Source: Symsagittifera roscoffensis
Taxonomy: Eukaryota; Xenacoelomorpha; Acoela; Convolutidae
Reading direction: 5' to 3'
NCBI RefSeq assembly: GCF_963678635.1
Contig: NC_087069.1
Location: 43,104,688-43,168,687, forward strand
Length of the DNA stretch: 64,000 bases
Both the position numbers and the translations under genes were made by a program. Below are positions 12,316-20,377 of this stretch, piece by piece; within the stretch, counting starts at the first letter, position 1, and the number at the start of each line of letters is the position of its first letter. The notes under the pieces are model-generated. The model was not told where the DNA came from. It saw only the letters and a program-made list of their open reading frames with translations, and searched no databases.

Positions 12316-12762
12316 TTAATGGGTAAGCATGTGAGTTAGGAAACGTTTCAAAACATGATCATTTATGTAAGCAAAATCAGAAGCATCACCATTAAAGTTT
12401 TTATCATAAATCAAATGTGCAATATAAATGCAAAAAGAACCGCACATGGTAGAGTTTGAGTCTTGCATGGGAAAGTTTGTCATCAATTCAGTCACCTGAT
12501 GAAAATTCTCGTTCAATCGTTTATACAGATTGGTGTACTGCCAAAGAGGAAGACCGAGAGGATCAGCAAAATATAAAACATTTCTTCTGTTGCAAATTAC
12601 AATCCAATGTGTCCCCGGAGAATCTGATTTTGAAGTGTTCACAATCATAAAGATATTGTTTGGGATGTGAGGTGGAAAATTGTCCGCTGCAAATACTCCA
12701 AGAAACTTATATTTCAGATGTTTACAGTTCTGAATGAGATCCTGCAACTGAATTTCATCCAT
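12316..12762 (-). CDS. Adenain-like cysteine protease (Polinton PRO)
   Basis: This 148-residue protein matches the C5/Ulp1-type cysteine proteases that mature capsids in adenoviruses and Polintons. The catalytic set is visible: His52 in GTHW, Asp67 in ADPLG, Gln100 in the MQDSNS segment and Cys107 in TMCGSF. I chose the ATG at 12762 because it follows the capsid stop codon by two bases. The frame is open further upstream but without an ATG. The gene is the last of the minus-strand block and has no stop or frameshift, so it looks intact. By family, it would cleave capsid or core precursors during assembly. The order capsid then protease is common in Polintons. Confidence 0.9.
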   Translation of the reverse strand: MDEIQLQDLIQNCKHLKYKFLGVFAADNFPPHIPNNIFMIVNTSKSDSPGTHWIVICNRRNVLYFADPLGLPLWQYTNLYKRLNENFHQVTELMTNFPMQDSNSTMCGSFCIYIAHLIYDKNFNGDASDFAYINDHVLKRFLTHMLTH

Positions 12763-12764
12763 AT

Positions 12765-14071
12765 TTAGACGGTCGAAATTGGAAGGACGTTCTTTGTAAC
12801 TTTGCGGTCGGAGGTAATAAATACATTGGATGAGCGTATACCCCAAACAAAAATTTCAAGGTTTGCTGTCAAAGCGTTTGAGAATTGAAGATCGAGTGAA
12901 ACTGAGCAGTTAGTAAGTTCTGGATGCAAGAAGTCATGAGCTGCCTGCTGTGTGCTAGTGAGATCAAAACACATAATAAAGTGCTGTTGGTAGTTATCCA
13001 GAGTGATTCCCAGCCCGCAGTGCAACAAACCTAGCGCTGATAGTGTGTTGAAGAAGAGACGTTTATGATCTTGTGTACTGATTGGAGTACTTGCTATTGG
13101 TAAACCGTTCCGTCTCAAAGTAACTTGCTCCAATCCAAACTTTTGATAATGAAAAGGATTCGTTCGGTTTGTTCCTAGAAATGCATTATTTGTGTTCAAT
13201 GCTATTATAATTTGTCTCACCGGTTCACGAGCAAAAATGTCTTCCTGTTGCCAGCTGCGCTGACCAGCTGTTGCAAGAAATGTTTTCGTAATTTCTTCTT
13301 GATATGGGTAGTTCGCAGGAGTTTTGAGCAAAGTTGATTCAATGGCAGAGAGCACATGGTCGGTCACAGTCATTTTTCTAACATATAGGTTCGCTTCGAG
13401 TATTTGCAGCTTGTAATGCTTGGCAGCATCTTCAGAAATAATGAGAAAATCTTCATGAGAACGTCTGTAGGAAAGTCTGAGGGTAACACCGCTCAACAAA
13501 TGCTTGTCACATGTGAAAAAATCAACTCCAGCGGGTCCATAGAACCAAATTTCCCTCGATTCACGGACCAGTTCTCGTTGATATGTGAAATCAGCTGCAT
13601 CTATTGCAGCGGGATTCTTTTCAAAACGATATCCCTGACACTTAAGCCATGAATCCTTGGCTCCTTTGCTGTTAGAAAATTCTGTTCCAATAAAGCTTTT
13701 ATGCGCAAAATACTATTGGCATTTGAGATTTTGAGTCCATTAGCAGAGAGGGTACAGTCAGAGAAAAGGGAATACAGGGAGTTGTTTACGAGGAACGGTG
13801 AATCAGACACAGTAGGATCAGTGTTGTCGTATCGCAGATCAGCTCCATTTGATTGCGTTACTTTGCATCGTATTTCCCAATAAATTTTTTGCAGGTCAAC
13901 AAAATTATTACGGGAACCGGTGATTTCAAATTCAAGCATTGGTCCATTGGGTGAATAGACAGGTCAAATTTTTTGATCAAAAGCGTTTTCAAAAGTAATC
14001 AAAAGAGGTTGTTTTTCACACAAATCCAGAGAGCTATGGGTAGCTTCATTGGGTAACAAATTAGCGATCAT
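12765..14071 (-). pseudogene. Major capsid protein, double jelly-roll (interrupted)
   Basis: The N-terminal half (13939 down to ~13650) has the typical opening of Polinton capsid proteins: an EFEITGS strand, a VDL followed by a KVT.SNGADLRY segment, then VNNSLYSLFSDC and LSANG. The C-terminal half (from ~13650 to 12765) has a GP-G turn, SGVTLRLSYRRS, a KRLFFNTL segment and an FDLTSTQQ...SVSLDLQFSN block. The likely start is the ATG at 14071, which overlaps the stop of the basic protein by 11 bases. Two lesions break it: an in-frame TGA at 13964-13966 and a one-base frame change near 13640-13665. The full span would encode about 435 residues, usual for the family (formerly seen as 'F54H12.2-like' proteins in animal genomes). 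The protein would form the capsid shell. Confidence 0.85.
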
Positions 14072-14483
14072 TTTTGATGTTTGAGAAAAAATCTGCTCGA
14101 CTTCTCACTGGTCTGGTTTTTCTTCGAATGGTTGTTTTTCTTTTTCGAGCCCCTACTGACCTTCTTCTTCGTAATCCATTCATTGGTGTCTTTCGACGAC
14201 GACGTCTACCACCACCGAGTTGTTTTCTTGCAGTTTTTGTGACAGTGTTTTTCAATGCTTGTTTAGGAGACTTCTTTTTCATAGCGACATCAATTAGTTC
14301 TGGCGCTGCACTCATCAAAAGTTCTCTGCCCAGTTTTTTCGCAGCCGGTAGAATAACCCGTCGTGCAATCGGTATAGCAACACGACCAATACCAGCAGCC
14401 AAAGCGCCAAATCCACTGCCGCGTTGTCGGTAGTGTCCAGAGAAATGAGGAAGTGAAGCTTGCTTTGCATAATATTGTTCCAT
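14061..14483 (-). CDS. Basic core/DNA-condensing-like Polinton protein
   Basis: The 140-residue protein has a Gly-rich N-terminus (RGSGFGALAAGIGRVAIP), a helical segment (ARRVILPAAKKLGRELLMSAAPEL), a KKKSPKQALKNTV stretch and a very basic C-terminus with GGGRRRRRK, GLRRRRSVGARKRK and RRKTRP. Proteins of this design sit between penton and capsid genes in many animal Polintons and recall basic, DNA-condensing adenoviral core proteins. That functional link is inference. The ATG at 14483 lies 6 bases after the penton stop, and its own stop overlaps the capsid ATG by 11 bases. The frame is intact. It probably condenses element DNA or links it to the capsid. Confidence 0.75.
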   Translation of the reverse strand: MEQYYAKQASLPHFSGHYRQRGSGFGALAAGIGRVAIPIARRVILPAAKKLGRELLMSAAPELIDVAMKKKSPKQALKNTVTKTARKQLGGGRRRRRKTPMNGLRRRRSVGARKRKTTIRRKTRPVRSRADFFSNIKNDR

Positions 14484-14489
14484 TGGTTT

Positions 14490-15359
14490 TCAATCAAAGC
14501 GCTTGAATTTTAGAGTCAACACAACTTTACCAGTTCCTGCAAAGGGCACTAGTCTTCCAGTTTCTGTGCGCAACTGTACCGATATTGATTGTACAGATGA
14601 AGTGAATAATTTTTGGTAGTCTAAATTAGTGAAGTTTTTTCGATGATTAGGTTCAATGCTGCAGGCACTACCGTTTTTGATGCGTCTATTTGAATCAATG
14701 ACGCGTAACAATGGGGCCTTTGCATCACCAACAGTTTGGTATTGAATAATGTCAATATAGACAAAAATTAGACTTGTCCCACTTGATAAGTCAAATGGGA
14801 AATGAGATTCGTACAGTTCGTTTCCCTCATAAGATGCATCGAAGGAGGGTATCATTTTGTAACCAATGCGATATTCACCGTTCTCATCAAGCTTTGCATT
14901 GTAGCCTAACAGACTGGGTATTTGGGGACTTGGGAATGAGATTACTTCATTTGCGTTCATCCAAATGCTCATGCTATTCGTGATTTCTTGAGGACTCGCA
15001 TCAAAATGAATTTTGTCTTTGAGTTTTGTTTTTATCTCATTAATCAATTGTTCTATAAAAGTGTACTCTCCTGATTTGATAAAAACTTTTTCGCCATAGT
15101 AGGGTCTGGAAATTGTATTCCGATTGCCAGCGTTGGATTTACTGGCTACTACTTCGGATGCTCTGAAGTACGCAAATTCCTCATCAGTAACATTGTTTAA
15201 TTTTGTGGGGAAAATTATTTCTGAGAGAGCAACTCTCCAATCTCCGTCTAAAGCTATTTCTTCTTTACAAAAATTTCTAAAACTGGCCAAAGTGTTGTCT
15301 GGGAAATAATCCATTGATGCTGTTGAAATCAAATGTACAGTAAACTCATCACTGCCCAT
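14490..15359 (-). CDS. Penton / minor capsid protein (single jelly-roll)
   Basis: The protein of about 289 residues carries the strongly conserved Polinton minor-capsid signatures: DEFTVHLISTASMDYFPDNT, then SFRNF, GDWRVALSEIIFPTK, a central Tyr/Pro-rich part, LLRVID, and near the end LRTETGRLVPFAGTGKVVLT. I chose the ATG at 15359 because the longer open frame has no ATG upstream, and this ATG overlaps the integrase stop by 11 bases (15349-15359). The reading frame is intact to 14490. By family knowledge, it occupies the capsid vertices. It is followed after 6 bases by the basic protein gene. Confidence 0.88.
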   Translation of the reverse strand: MGSDEFTVHLISTASMDYFPDNTLASFRNFCKEEIALDGDWRVALSEIIFPTKLNNVTDEEFAYFRASEVVASKSNAGNRNTISRPYYGEKVFIKSGEYTFIEQLINEIKTKLKDKIHFDASPQEITNSMSIWMNANEVISFPSPQIPSLLGYNAKLDENGEYRIGYKMIPSFDASYEGNELYESHFPFDLSSGTSLIFVYIDIIQYQTVGDAKAPLLRVIDSNRRIKNGSACSIEPNHRKNFTNLDYQKLFTSSVQSISVQLRTETGRLVPFAGTGKVVLTLKFKRFD

Positions 15360-16364
15360 TTTCGTTATAATCAGCTTTGTTTCCAATTAAACTAAGTTCT
15401 TTTTCATAAAATTTTCCGCTGATTTCTTCCTTTTCCGCATCAATGAGACTGTATGTTGGAGGGTTTACAGTAGGAATGGCAACTATTTCAAAAACTTCGT
15501 CTGTAAAAATCTGCTTGTAACCTTTTCTAAAAGGTAAGTCAGTCTTCGCTATTCGCACATAGTCACCAACATAAAATTTTGGTTTCTGTACCAACTTCGA
15601 TGAACTGTTTGCTATTAATGAAACTAAAGCAGGCACATGTTTTCTTGTGACCTTGTTTGGAGCCAATTTTGTAACTCTATTAACGCGCGAGTTAATCGTT
15701 TGAACAAAACTTTGTAATTTTTCAATATAACTGTAAGTCCATTCAAACTCCAAGTATTTGTAGATAATACTTTTCAGCGATCGAATGTTTCTTTCGGCAA
15801 ACGCTGATTTTTTTTTCACTGTGAGTATTGTATTTGATGATTTCTCGTTTAGTACATAACTTTTCGAACTCTCCTTTAAACTCGGTGCCTTTGTCAACCC
15901 AAACTTTTTTTGGTTGTTTTGTTTTGATCATTTTTTTGAAAGCTTCGGTTGTTTCTTTAGCATATTTGGTCTTCAGGGGTTCCACTCGTAAGTAGCGAGA
16001 GAGACAACCGACAGCAACTAATAAATATCGTACCCCTCGGTTATATTTAGCCAATTTGTCAACATAAGCCAAGTCAATAACCAAATTTCGTTGATATCGT
16101 TAACAATCACTTTTAGCCGAGGATATGTTTTACGAAACAATCCATACTTTGTATGTGATGATTGAGATCTCAGAAAATTTTTAACTTTTTTGGTGAGAGT
16201 TGACTAGCATTTGTTAAATTTTTAACGCTACCAAATGCAGCTGGACCTTTCGGGTAGAGTAATTTGAGTTTCTTTTCTTCACTGATAGTAGGATTTCCAT
16301 TCTTTTGTTGACGTCGTCGCAAACGATTCTTTACTGCTTTCATAGTTTTTATCATCGTCGTCAT
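15349..16364 (-). pseudogene. Retroviral-type integrase (rve), multiply frameshifted
   Basis: Four reading frames carry successive parts of one Polinton integrase. The first (16364-16170) has KKLKLLYPKGPAAFGSVKNL. The second (about 16168-16086) has LRSQSSHTKYG and a basic stretch. The third (16084-~15815) has the first catalytic Asp in VIDLAYVDKLAKYN and the second Asp in WVDKGTEFKGEF. The fourth (~15815-15349) has the catalytic Glu in SAFAERNIRSLK, an APNKVTRKH segment and a chromo/SH3-like tail with KFYVGDYVRI and DEVFEI. All three DDE residues are thus present. Frame changes lie near 16168 and 16085 and at the T9 run 15808-15816. The enzyme would insert the element into host DNA. Confidence 0.85.
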
Positions 16365-17221
16365 CGTCGTCGTTGGTGGTTGGGAAAAATTCTTTTTTTC
16401 TGGGTTTTTCTTTTGTCCGATTGCTTGGTTTTGGGTTTGAAAGTTGTCGATCGAGTCTTCGAAGAGGAGGGTTTCGATCTCTTCGAGTCCTCAGTTGTCG
16501 GGTTGTCGGAGACGAAGGAGGAAGAAGTTGAGGGCTTAGCTGCTTCGCTCTTAAGCGAGCGGAGAATCTGTTTGGCATAAGTGTTGGACACTAAGCTAGG
16601 ATCAAGATTCAGTTCTTTCAAAATTTGAGGATAAAAAACACCCTCAAGTTTTTCTGTGTTTTGCTGTGTATCGTACAAAAAGGATTCAATTTTAACAAGT
16701 GTTGGTTTTCCTTGAATTAGAACATATCCGTCAACGTCTAATGTCAAGGATTCAACTTTGAACAACTGCTTCAGCACTATGTTTGCCCTTTCCAATTTAT
16801 TAGCTTCCAATAGCTCTTGAATGGATTCCATAACCTTTCGAAACACTTCAGCGGTTTTTCCATAACTTTTTTCATACTTTTTTTCTAATCTCTTTGAACT
16901 TGTCTGCTGCAGTGAATTGTATGATTCAATATTTTCTTCTGCTTAGTCATCACCATCACCACTGAAATTAGTAAGTGCAGATAAATTTCTTTTTCGAAGA
17001 TTTGGTACTTCATTACTAGGGGTTAAAAGAATAGGAGATGTTGGGTTTAATGGTGGTGGAGAGTCACGGCTGATATTTTGTTCTCGAAATCGTTGTATGT
17101 AATTGAGTTGAGATGATTTGTCGTTAATTAATGGATTATGAAGGATTTGAGATTGTGGTGCAGTTTTTTCATCTGGAGCATATGTTTTTCGAGGAATGAG
17201 GATGAATTCTTCAGCATACAT
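16361..17221 (-). pseudogene. Polinton protein upstream of (possibly fused to) integrase
   Basis: It starts at 17221 with MYAEEFILIPRKTY, a start I associate with small proteins preceding integrase in animal Polintons. It runs in one frame to a TAA at 16943-16945 and then continues in the same frame to 16361, with a VDGYVLIQGKPT segment, an NTYAKQIL segment and a Ser/Lys/Arg-rich linker. The absence of a frame change across the TAA suggests a single gene hit by one nonsense mutation. At 16361-16364 the frame shifts into the integrase, so the two may have formed one long polyprotein of about 620 residues. Function unknown. A compact helical domain followed by a charged linker is what can be seen. 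Confidence 0.6.
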
Positions 17222-17231
17222 GCTTAAGGTT

Positions 17232-17522
17232 CTAGTTTTTCAGGTAAATGTAACACGATTCTCCGATTGACTTAACCAGTGAAATATTGTTTGCCAAAAC
17301 TTTTCGTTTTTCTCGGATACTAAACTTAGGGTCAACAATTTTTCCAAATGGTATTTTCTTACTCTCGATGAAACTCTTGTTAGCTGGAACATGTCCCAGA
17401 AAAACATTTACAAAACAATCGCAAAGAAATCTAATAAAATTTGAATCAGCTCCTGTCAAAATTGATCTACAATGGCGACTATTGAGCATTTGCTTCAATA
17501 TACATAATTCTTTCTCTTTCAT
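17232..17522 (-). CDS. Conserved small Polinton protein (unknown function)
   Basis: About 96 residues from the ATG at 17522. The pattern RFLCDCFVNVFLGHVPANK, then a basic spacer, REKRKVLA and a closing hydrophobic LVKSIGE recalls a small conserved Polinton/virus protein with an N-terminal helix (often 'LLNGNIPL'-like), a KRK centre and a hydrophobic C-terminus. Its start overlaps the end of the ATPase frame by about 44 bases. Possibly virion-associated or membrane-active, but I cannot assign a function. Confidence 0.55.
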   Translation of the reverse strand: MKEKELCILKQMLNSRHCRSILTGADSNFIRFLCDCFVNVFLGHVPANKSFIESKKIPFGKIVDPKFSIREKRKVLANNISLVKSIGESCYIYLKN

Positions 17523-18170
17523 TTTCAAGAGATGTGCTAACTGCTTTTGAGGATGGTAAATAGAAAATGGTTGGTGATGGTGGAACTATGTTTGACGAAT
17601 AACGAAGACATTCTGAAGTTTTGGGATCCAAGTCTATCAACAGATGACCGAAATCTTCTTTCGTTGCTAACTGATACGCATGACGGAGGAATTTTGCTTA
17701 TTCAACTGTCTGCCTAAATAATCAATTTGTTGAATGTCTCGTGGTGATTTGAACAAAATTAAGTGAGTTGTATTCAAACCTATATTACGTGATTGCTTAC
17801 TTTGCTGAAATAAATTGTGCTTGACATAAATAACATGAACATTTTTATGTCGACCTGCTGTAGCTAATTTAACAAAATCTTTTTCATTAAAAATTTTTTC
17901 ACAGGTATCATCAAAGACAATCATACAATCCCGTAAGTTATTAACAATTTCAAAGCTGGACAATTTTAAAAATTCAATATCAAATTTGTTGTGAGAAACA
18001 AAGGAACGGTATTTGGGTTGATCGTGAAGATAAAAATAAAATACATTGTTATACGATGGATAGAATGTACCTTTGAGAAGCATTTGAAAAATTAAATCAG
18101 TTTTGCCAGATCCCGAGGGACCTGAAACGGACATAAACAGACGATCTTTTGTTGAAATGATCTTATTCAT
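17479..18170 (-). pseudogene. DNA-packaging ATPase, A32/HerA-FtsK type (one frameshift)
   Basis: From the ATG at 18170 the protein has a Walker A motif GPSGSGKT at residues 17-24, then a Walker B-like CMIVFDDT at residues 82-89, a TAGRHKNVHVIYVKHNLFQQ segment (sensor region) and RNIGLNTTHLILFKSPRD. This is the standard layout of Polinton/virophage packaging ATPases. The frame breaks near 17685-17700. The next frame then continues with QLATKEDFGHLLIDL and a typical end (NIVPPSPTIFYLPS) to a stop at 17479-17481. The whole gene would encode about 230 residues, the usual size. It follows the membrane-protein stop after two bases. It would pump element DNA into preformed capsids. Confidence 0.87.
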
Positions 18171-18172
18171 TA

Positions 18173-18463
18173 TTATAACTTGGGATTAGTTAACATGTAA
18201 CCAACTGTACTGGATAGTATTGAAAGCCAAATGGCAGTCTCAGCACAACTAAGGTTGTAAAAAGACAATTTTGAAATCGATAAAGAGAGCAAAATGAAAA
18301 TGAAACAGACTTGTGTGAAAAAGACAACTTCTGCAGACGGAAGAGAAACAGAATTACAAAATTTCCAAGATCTGTTTTCGTGAGATAAAGACTTTTCGAC
18401 AACACCAATGTCAACAAAGTCGCAATCATTGGTCTCGACAGTGGCGGTTTCTTCAATTTCCAT
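18173..18463 (-). CDS. Conserved Polinton membrane protein
   Basis: About 96 residues from the ATG at 18463, which overlaps the previous stop by 11 bases. The N-terminus is acidic. A SAEVVFFTQVCFIFILLSLSI hydrophobic helix follows, and the C-terminus is AIWLSILSSTVGYMLTNPKL. The V-x-FFxQV helix followed by LWxxLLSSxxGYxLPNP is a signature I recognise from a short protein next to the ATPase in many animal Polintons. It probably spans a membrane or sits in an internal virion membrane, which is inference. The frame is intact. Confidence 0.72.
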   Translation of the reverse strand: MEIEETATVETNDCDFVDIGVVEKSLSHENRSWKFCNSVSLPSAEVVFFTQVCFIFILLSLSISKLSFYNLSCAETAIWLSILSSTVGYMLTNPKL

Positions 18464-18749
18464 GTTTACAGAAAGACTTTTTTGGCTTATTTGTATCAAG
18501 GTTGATAGTTACAACTGCATACCAATCACCTTTTTTTCTCTCTGATCTATTGCCGTTTGGTTTGTATTTTATTATATATCTTGCTATGTTTTTGTCTGTC
18601 AGATGTATCCGAACAATTTTTTCTACGTTTCCGGTATTGATTTCGTCTAATAACTCTTTTGGTAAATTCTCACCTGTTAAACTCACATTTTGTGTGTTTT
18701 CTTTTGGCAAAAAATTTTTTTGGAAATTTTGAATTTTCAAACACGACAT
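18453..18749 (-). CDS. Small Polinton protein A (paralog of 18882-19148)
   Basis: The 98-residue protein starts at an ATG (18749). Its core, LPKELLDEINTGNVEKIVRI followed by RYIIKYKPNG, aligns with LPAELKELVKTDYVEEIHLV and HFVVKFKSN in the next gene upstream. It ends in a basic, Lys-rich tail. The stop overlaps the ATG of the membrane protein. Function unknown; intact. Confidence 0.6.
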   Translation of the reverse strand: MSCLKIQNFQKNFLPKENTQNVSLTGENLPKELLDEINTGNVEKIVRIHLTDKNIARYIIKYKPNGNRSERKKGDWYAVVTINLDTNKPKKSFCKHGN

Positions 18750-18881
18750 GTTAGCAACTAGTAATCACACAAGATCAAAAGAAAATGAAAACAATCAATA
18801 GTTATATTTATTATGATTCACAAAACTTGGCATATTTATGTGATTCTTCATTTCGGTTCAACAGGCAAATCAATTCCTCGT

Positions 18882-19148
18882 TCAATGAAAAAAAAACTCA
18901 TATTTTGTGAATTTGTCATGGTTACAATTGGATTTGAACTTTACAACAAAATGAGCAGCAACTCTGGTAGTGGCTTGAACTAAATGTATTTCCTCAACGT
19001 AATCAGTTTTGACTAATTCTTTCAGTTCAGCTGGAAGCTGTTGGTCATGTAAATGGATTTGTCTTCTCTCTCCCAGCTGAGGTTGCAGCCCTTCCAGGTT
19101 GAGATTGAACAACGGAATTGACTGGCAAAAATCCTGGAGTCTGGACAT
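18882..19148 (-). CDS. Small Polinton protein B (paralog of 18453-18749)
   Basis: I chose the ATG at 19148 (MSRLQDF...). The longer frame has only a TTG. The 88-residue protein shares the LPxEL...V(E)EI...(Y/F)(I/V)(I/V)K(Y/F)K core with protein A, implying a tandem duplication inside the element. Function unknown. The frame is intact and there is no membrane segment. Confidence 0.55.
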   Translation of the reverse strand: MSRLQDFCQSIPLFNLNLEGLQPQLGERRQIHLHDQQLPAELKELVKTDYVEEIHLVQATTRVAAHFVVKFKSNCNHDKFTKYEFFFH

Positions 19149-19389
19149 TGTACAGGTGAAAGTAGTCAAGAACTGTAAAAAATTTCCATAAATTATCGAT
19201 TTCGATATCGTTCAGTGTAATTTGTTCGAGTTTTTGCAGGAGAGGTTTTCCTCGACAATCTAATATGCCTGTCCGCGTAAGAGTAACTTTAATTCTTGGT
19301 GTTAAATTGTTTTCAGGACTCTGATTAGTCATCGAAGCGTGAACCACCAAATTTGGAGATAAGGTTGTTTGCATCATTGGACAGTTCAT
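19045..19389 (-). CDS. Unclassified Polinton ORF
   Basis: An ATG-initiated frame of 114 codons overlapping the end of the exonuclease-like gene (19325-19389) and the start of protein B. The segment KVTLTRTGILDCRGKPLLQK and DIEIDNLWKFFTVLDYF looks protein-like, but the C-terminal part (19045-19148) is probably out of frame with the real protein B. It may be a third small protein or a broken paralog. Confidence 0.35.
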   Translation of the reverse strand: MNCPMMQTTLSPNLVVHASMTNQSPENNLTPRIKVTLTRTGILDCRGKPLLQKLEQITLNDIEIDNLWKFFTVLDYFHLYNVQTPGFLPVNSVVQSQPGRAATSAGREKTNPFT

Positions 19390-19921
19390 TTTGTAACCAA
19401 TCGAAAAAAACTTTGGATTTTCTACGGATACAATGCTTTAATAATTGATGCAAGGGAAGTAAATGAGAATGTCGTTTGCAAATATGTTTTTCTTGACCCA
19501 ATAACTGTTCAATCTTTGGGCAGCCAATATCTTCCAAATTTGTCACGGGTAATTTCAAGTATTCAGCTAATGAAACAGATTTTTGTGTACCCTTTGCAAA
19601 AAAATGGGAGTTTGGGTTCCTCAATCGAATGCTGTCAAAAATTTGATCCAAATATGAGTAAGGGTATTCACCTTCGTCCCAACGGAGCCCGTGTAGAAAT
19701 TTAGATACCCAATTGTAAGCTTTTTCCTCTTCTTTTGATAAATTGTTGAATTGAACTGGTGGTAGAAAATGAATTGTATCAATTGTATTAGCAGAGCAAA
19801 CAGAAAGTTCCTTTATGATCAAAGGTTTCTTGCCACATTTAAATCCTTCAATATCTAAAATAATGAGATGGTTGAAAAACAGATTTTTAGTTTTCTTTCT
19901 TTGGGTTAACATGACTTTCAT
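19325..19921 (-). CDS. Transposon-associated protein with exonuclease-like start
   Basis: The 198-residue frame starts with the ATG at 19921. It has ILDIEGFKCGKKPLIIKELS near residue 21, then HFLPPVQFNNLS, EKAYNWVSKFLHGLRWDEG and later EYLKLPVTNLEDIGCPK and a C-x-x-H-SHL segment. The opening D-x-E-G-F strand followed by KEL and a W..HGLxW block is a pattern I know from uncharacterised proteins encoded by animal transposable elements. D-x-E resembles the first motif of DnaQ-type 3'-5' exonucleases. Nuclease function is inference. The frame is intact. The last residues overlap the next ORF. Confidence 0.5.
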   Translation of the reverse strand: MKVMLTQRKKTKNLFFNHLIILDIEGFKCGKKPLIIKELSVCSANTIDTIHFLPPVQFNNLSKEEEKAYNWVSKFLHGLRWDEGEYPYSYLDQIFDSIRLRNPNSHFFAKGTQKSVSLAEYLKLPVTNLEDIGCPKIEQLLGQEKHICKRHSHLLPLHQLLKHCIRRKSKVFFDWLQNELSNDANNLISKFGGSRFDD

Positions 19922-19961
19922 TCAACATTCCAACAAACGAAATAACTTTGGTTTGAATGCT

Positions 19962-20330
19962 TTAAGAAATAAGCAAAACGCAATACCTGTCACGTGACCC
20001 AGGTAACAGTTGTTTATTGGACAAGGCAAAACATATGTGTACCCAGGACCCGTATGATTTTTTTTCTTGTAAATATCCTGCTGCGTCATGTAATATAGCA
20101 TGTATTCTAAGGAATTTGAATTGTTTCAAGTGTTTGTCAAGCGACGAATTGTCTATTCCAATTAAACCACCATATGGTCTATTTTTCAAAACAAAATCCA
20201 AATTAATATCAGCATCCAAATACAAACAAGTGGCTAAAAAATACTGAAATCTGACTGATTTGTCTGGATATTGTGATTTTAAGTCTATAAAAATTTCATG
20301 AATAAATTTTAAATCAAAAGTTGAAATCAT
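19962..20330 (-). CDS. Unclassified small Polinton protein
   Basis: The ATG at 20330 opens a 122-codon frame: MISTFDLKFIHEIFID, YPDKSVRFQYFLATCL, a long hydrophilic part and HAILHDAAGYLQEKKS. I do not recognise the family. No membrane segment or metal-binding cluster is seen. The C-terminal part after GYLQEKK looks less protein-like and may be past a frameshift. Confidence 0.4.
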   Translation of the reverse strand: MISTFDLKFIHEIFIDLKSQYPDKSVRFQYFLATCLYLDADINLDFVLKNRPYGGLIGIDNSSLDKHLKQFKFLRIHAILHDAAGYLQEKKSYGSWVHICFALSNKQLLPGSRDRYCVLLIS

Positions 20331-20377
20331 GTTTACTGAACTCAATATAATGAAAAAGGAATAATGAAAAGTATCAA

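Noticed and set aside
13964..13966. In-frame TGA in the capsid gene as possible recoding (selenocysteine or altered code)
   Set aside because: Other genes use TGA, TAA and TAG as stops, other lesions occur in the same gene, and no recoding element was seen.
14074..14433. 119-codon plus-strand ORF
   Set aside because: Complement shadow of the Arg/Lys-rich basic protein. Proline/arginine composition follows from the antisense codons.
16279..16578. 99-codon minus-strand ORF with Arg/Pro-rich N-terminus and poly-Asp
   Set aside because: It overlaps the protein upstream of integrase in another frame. Only its last ~30 residues may belong to the true linker after a frame change.
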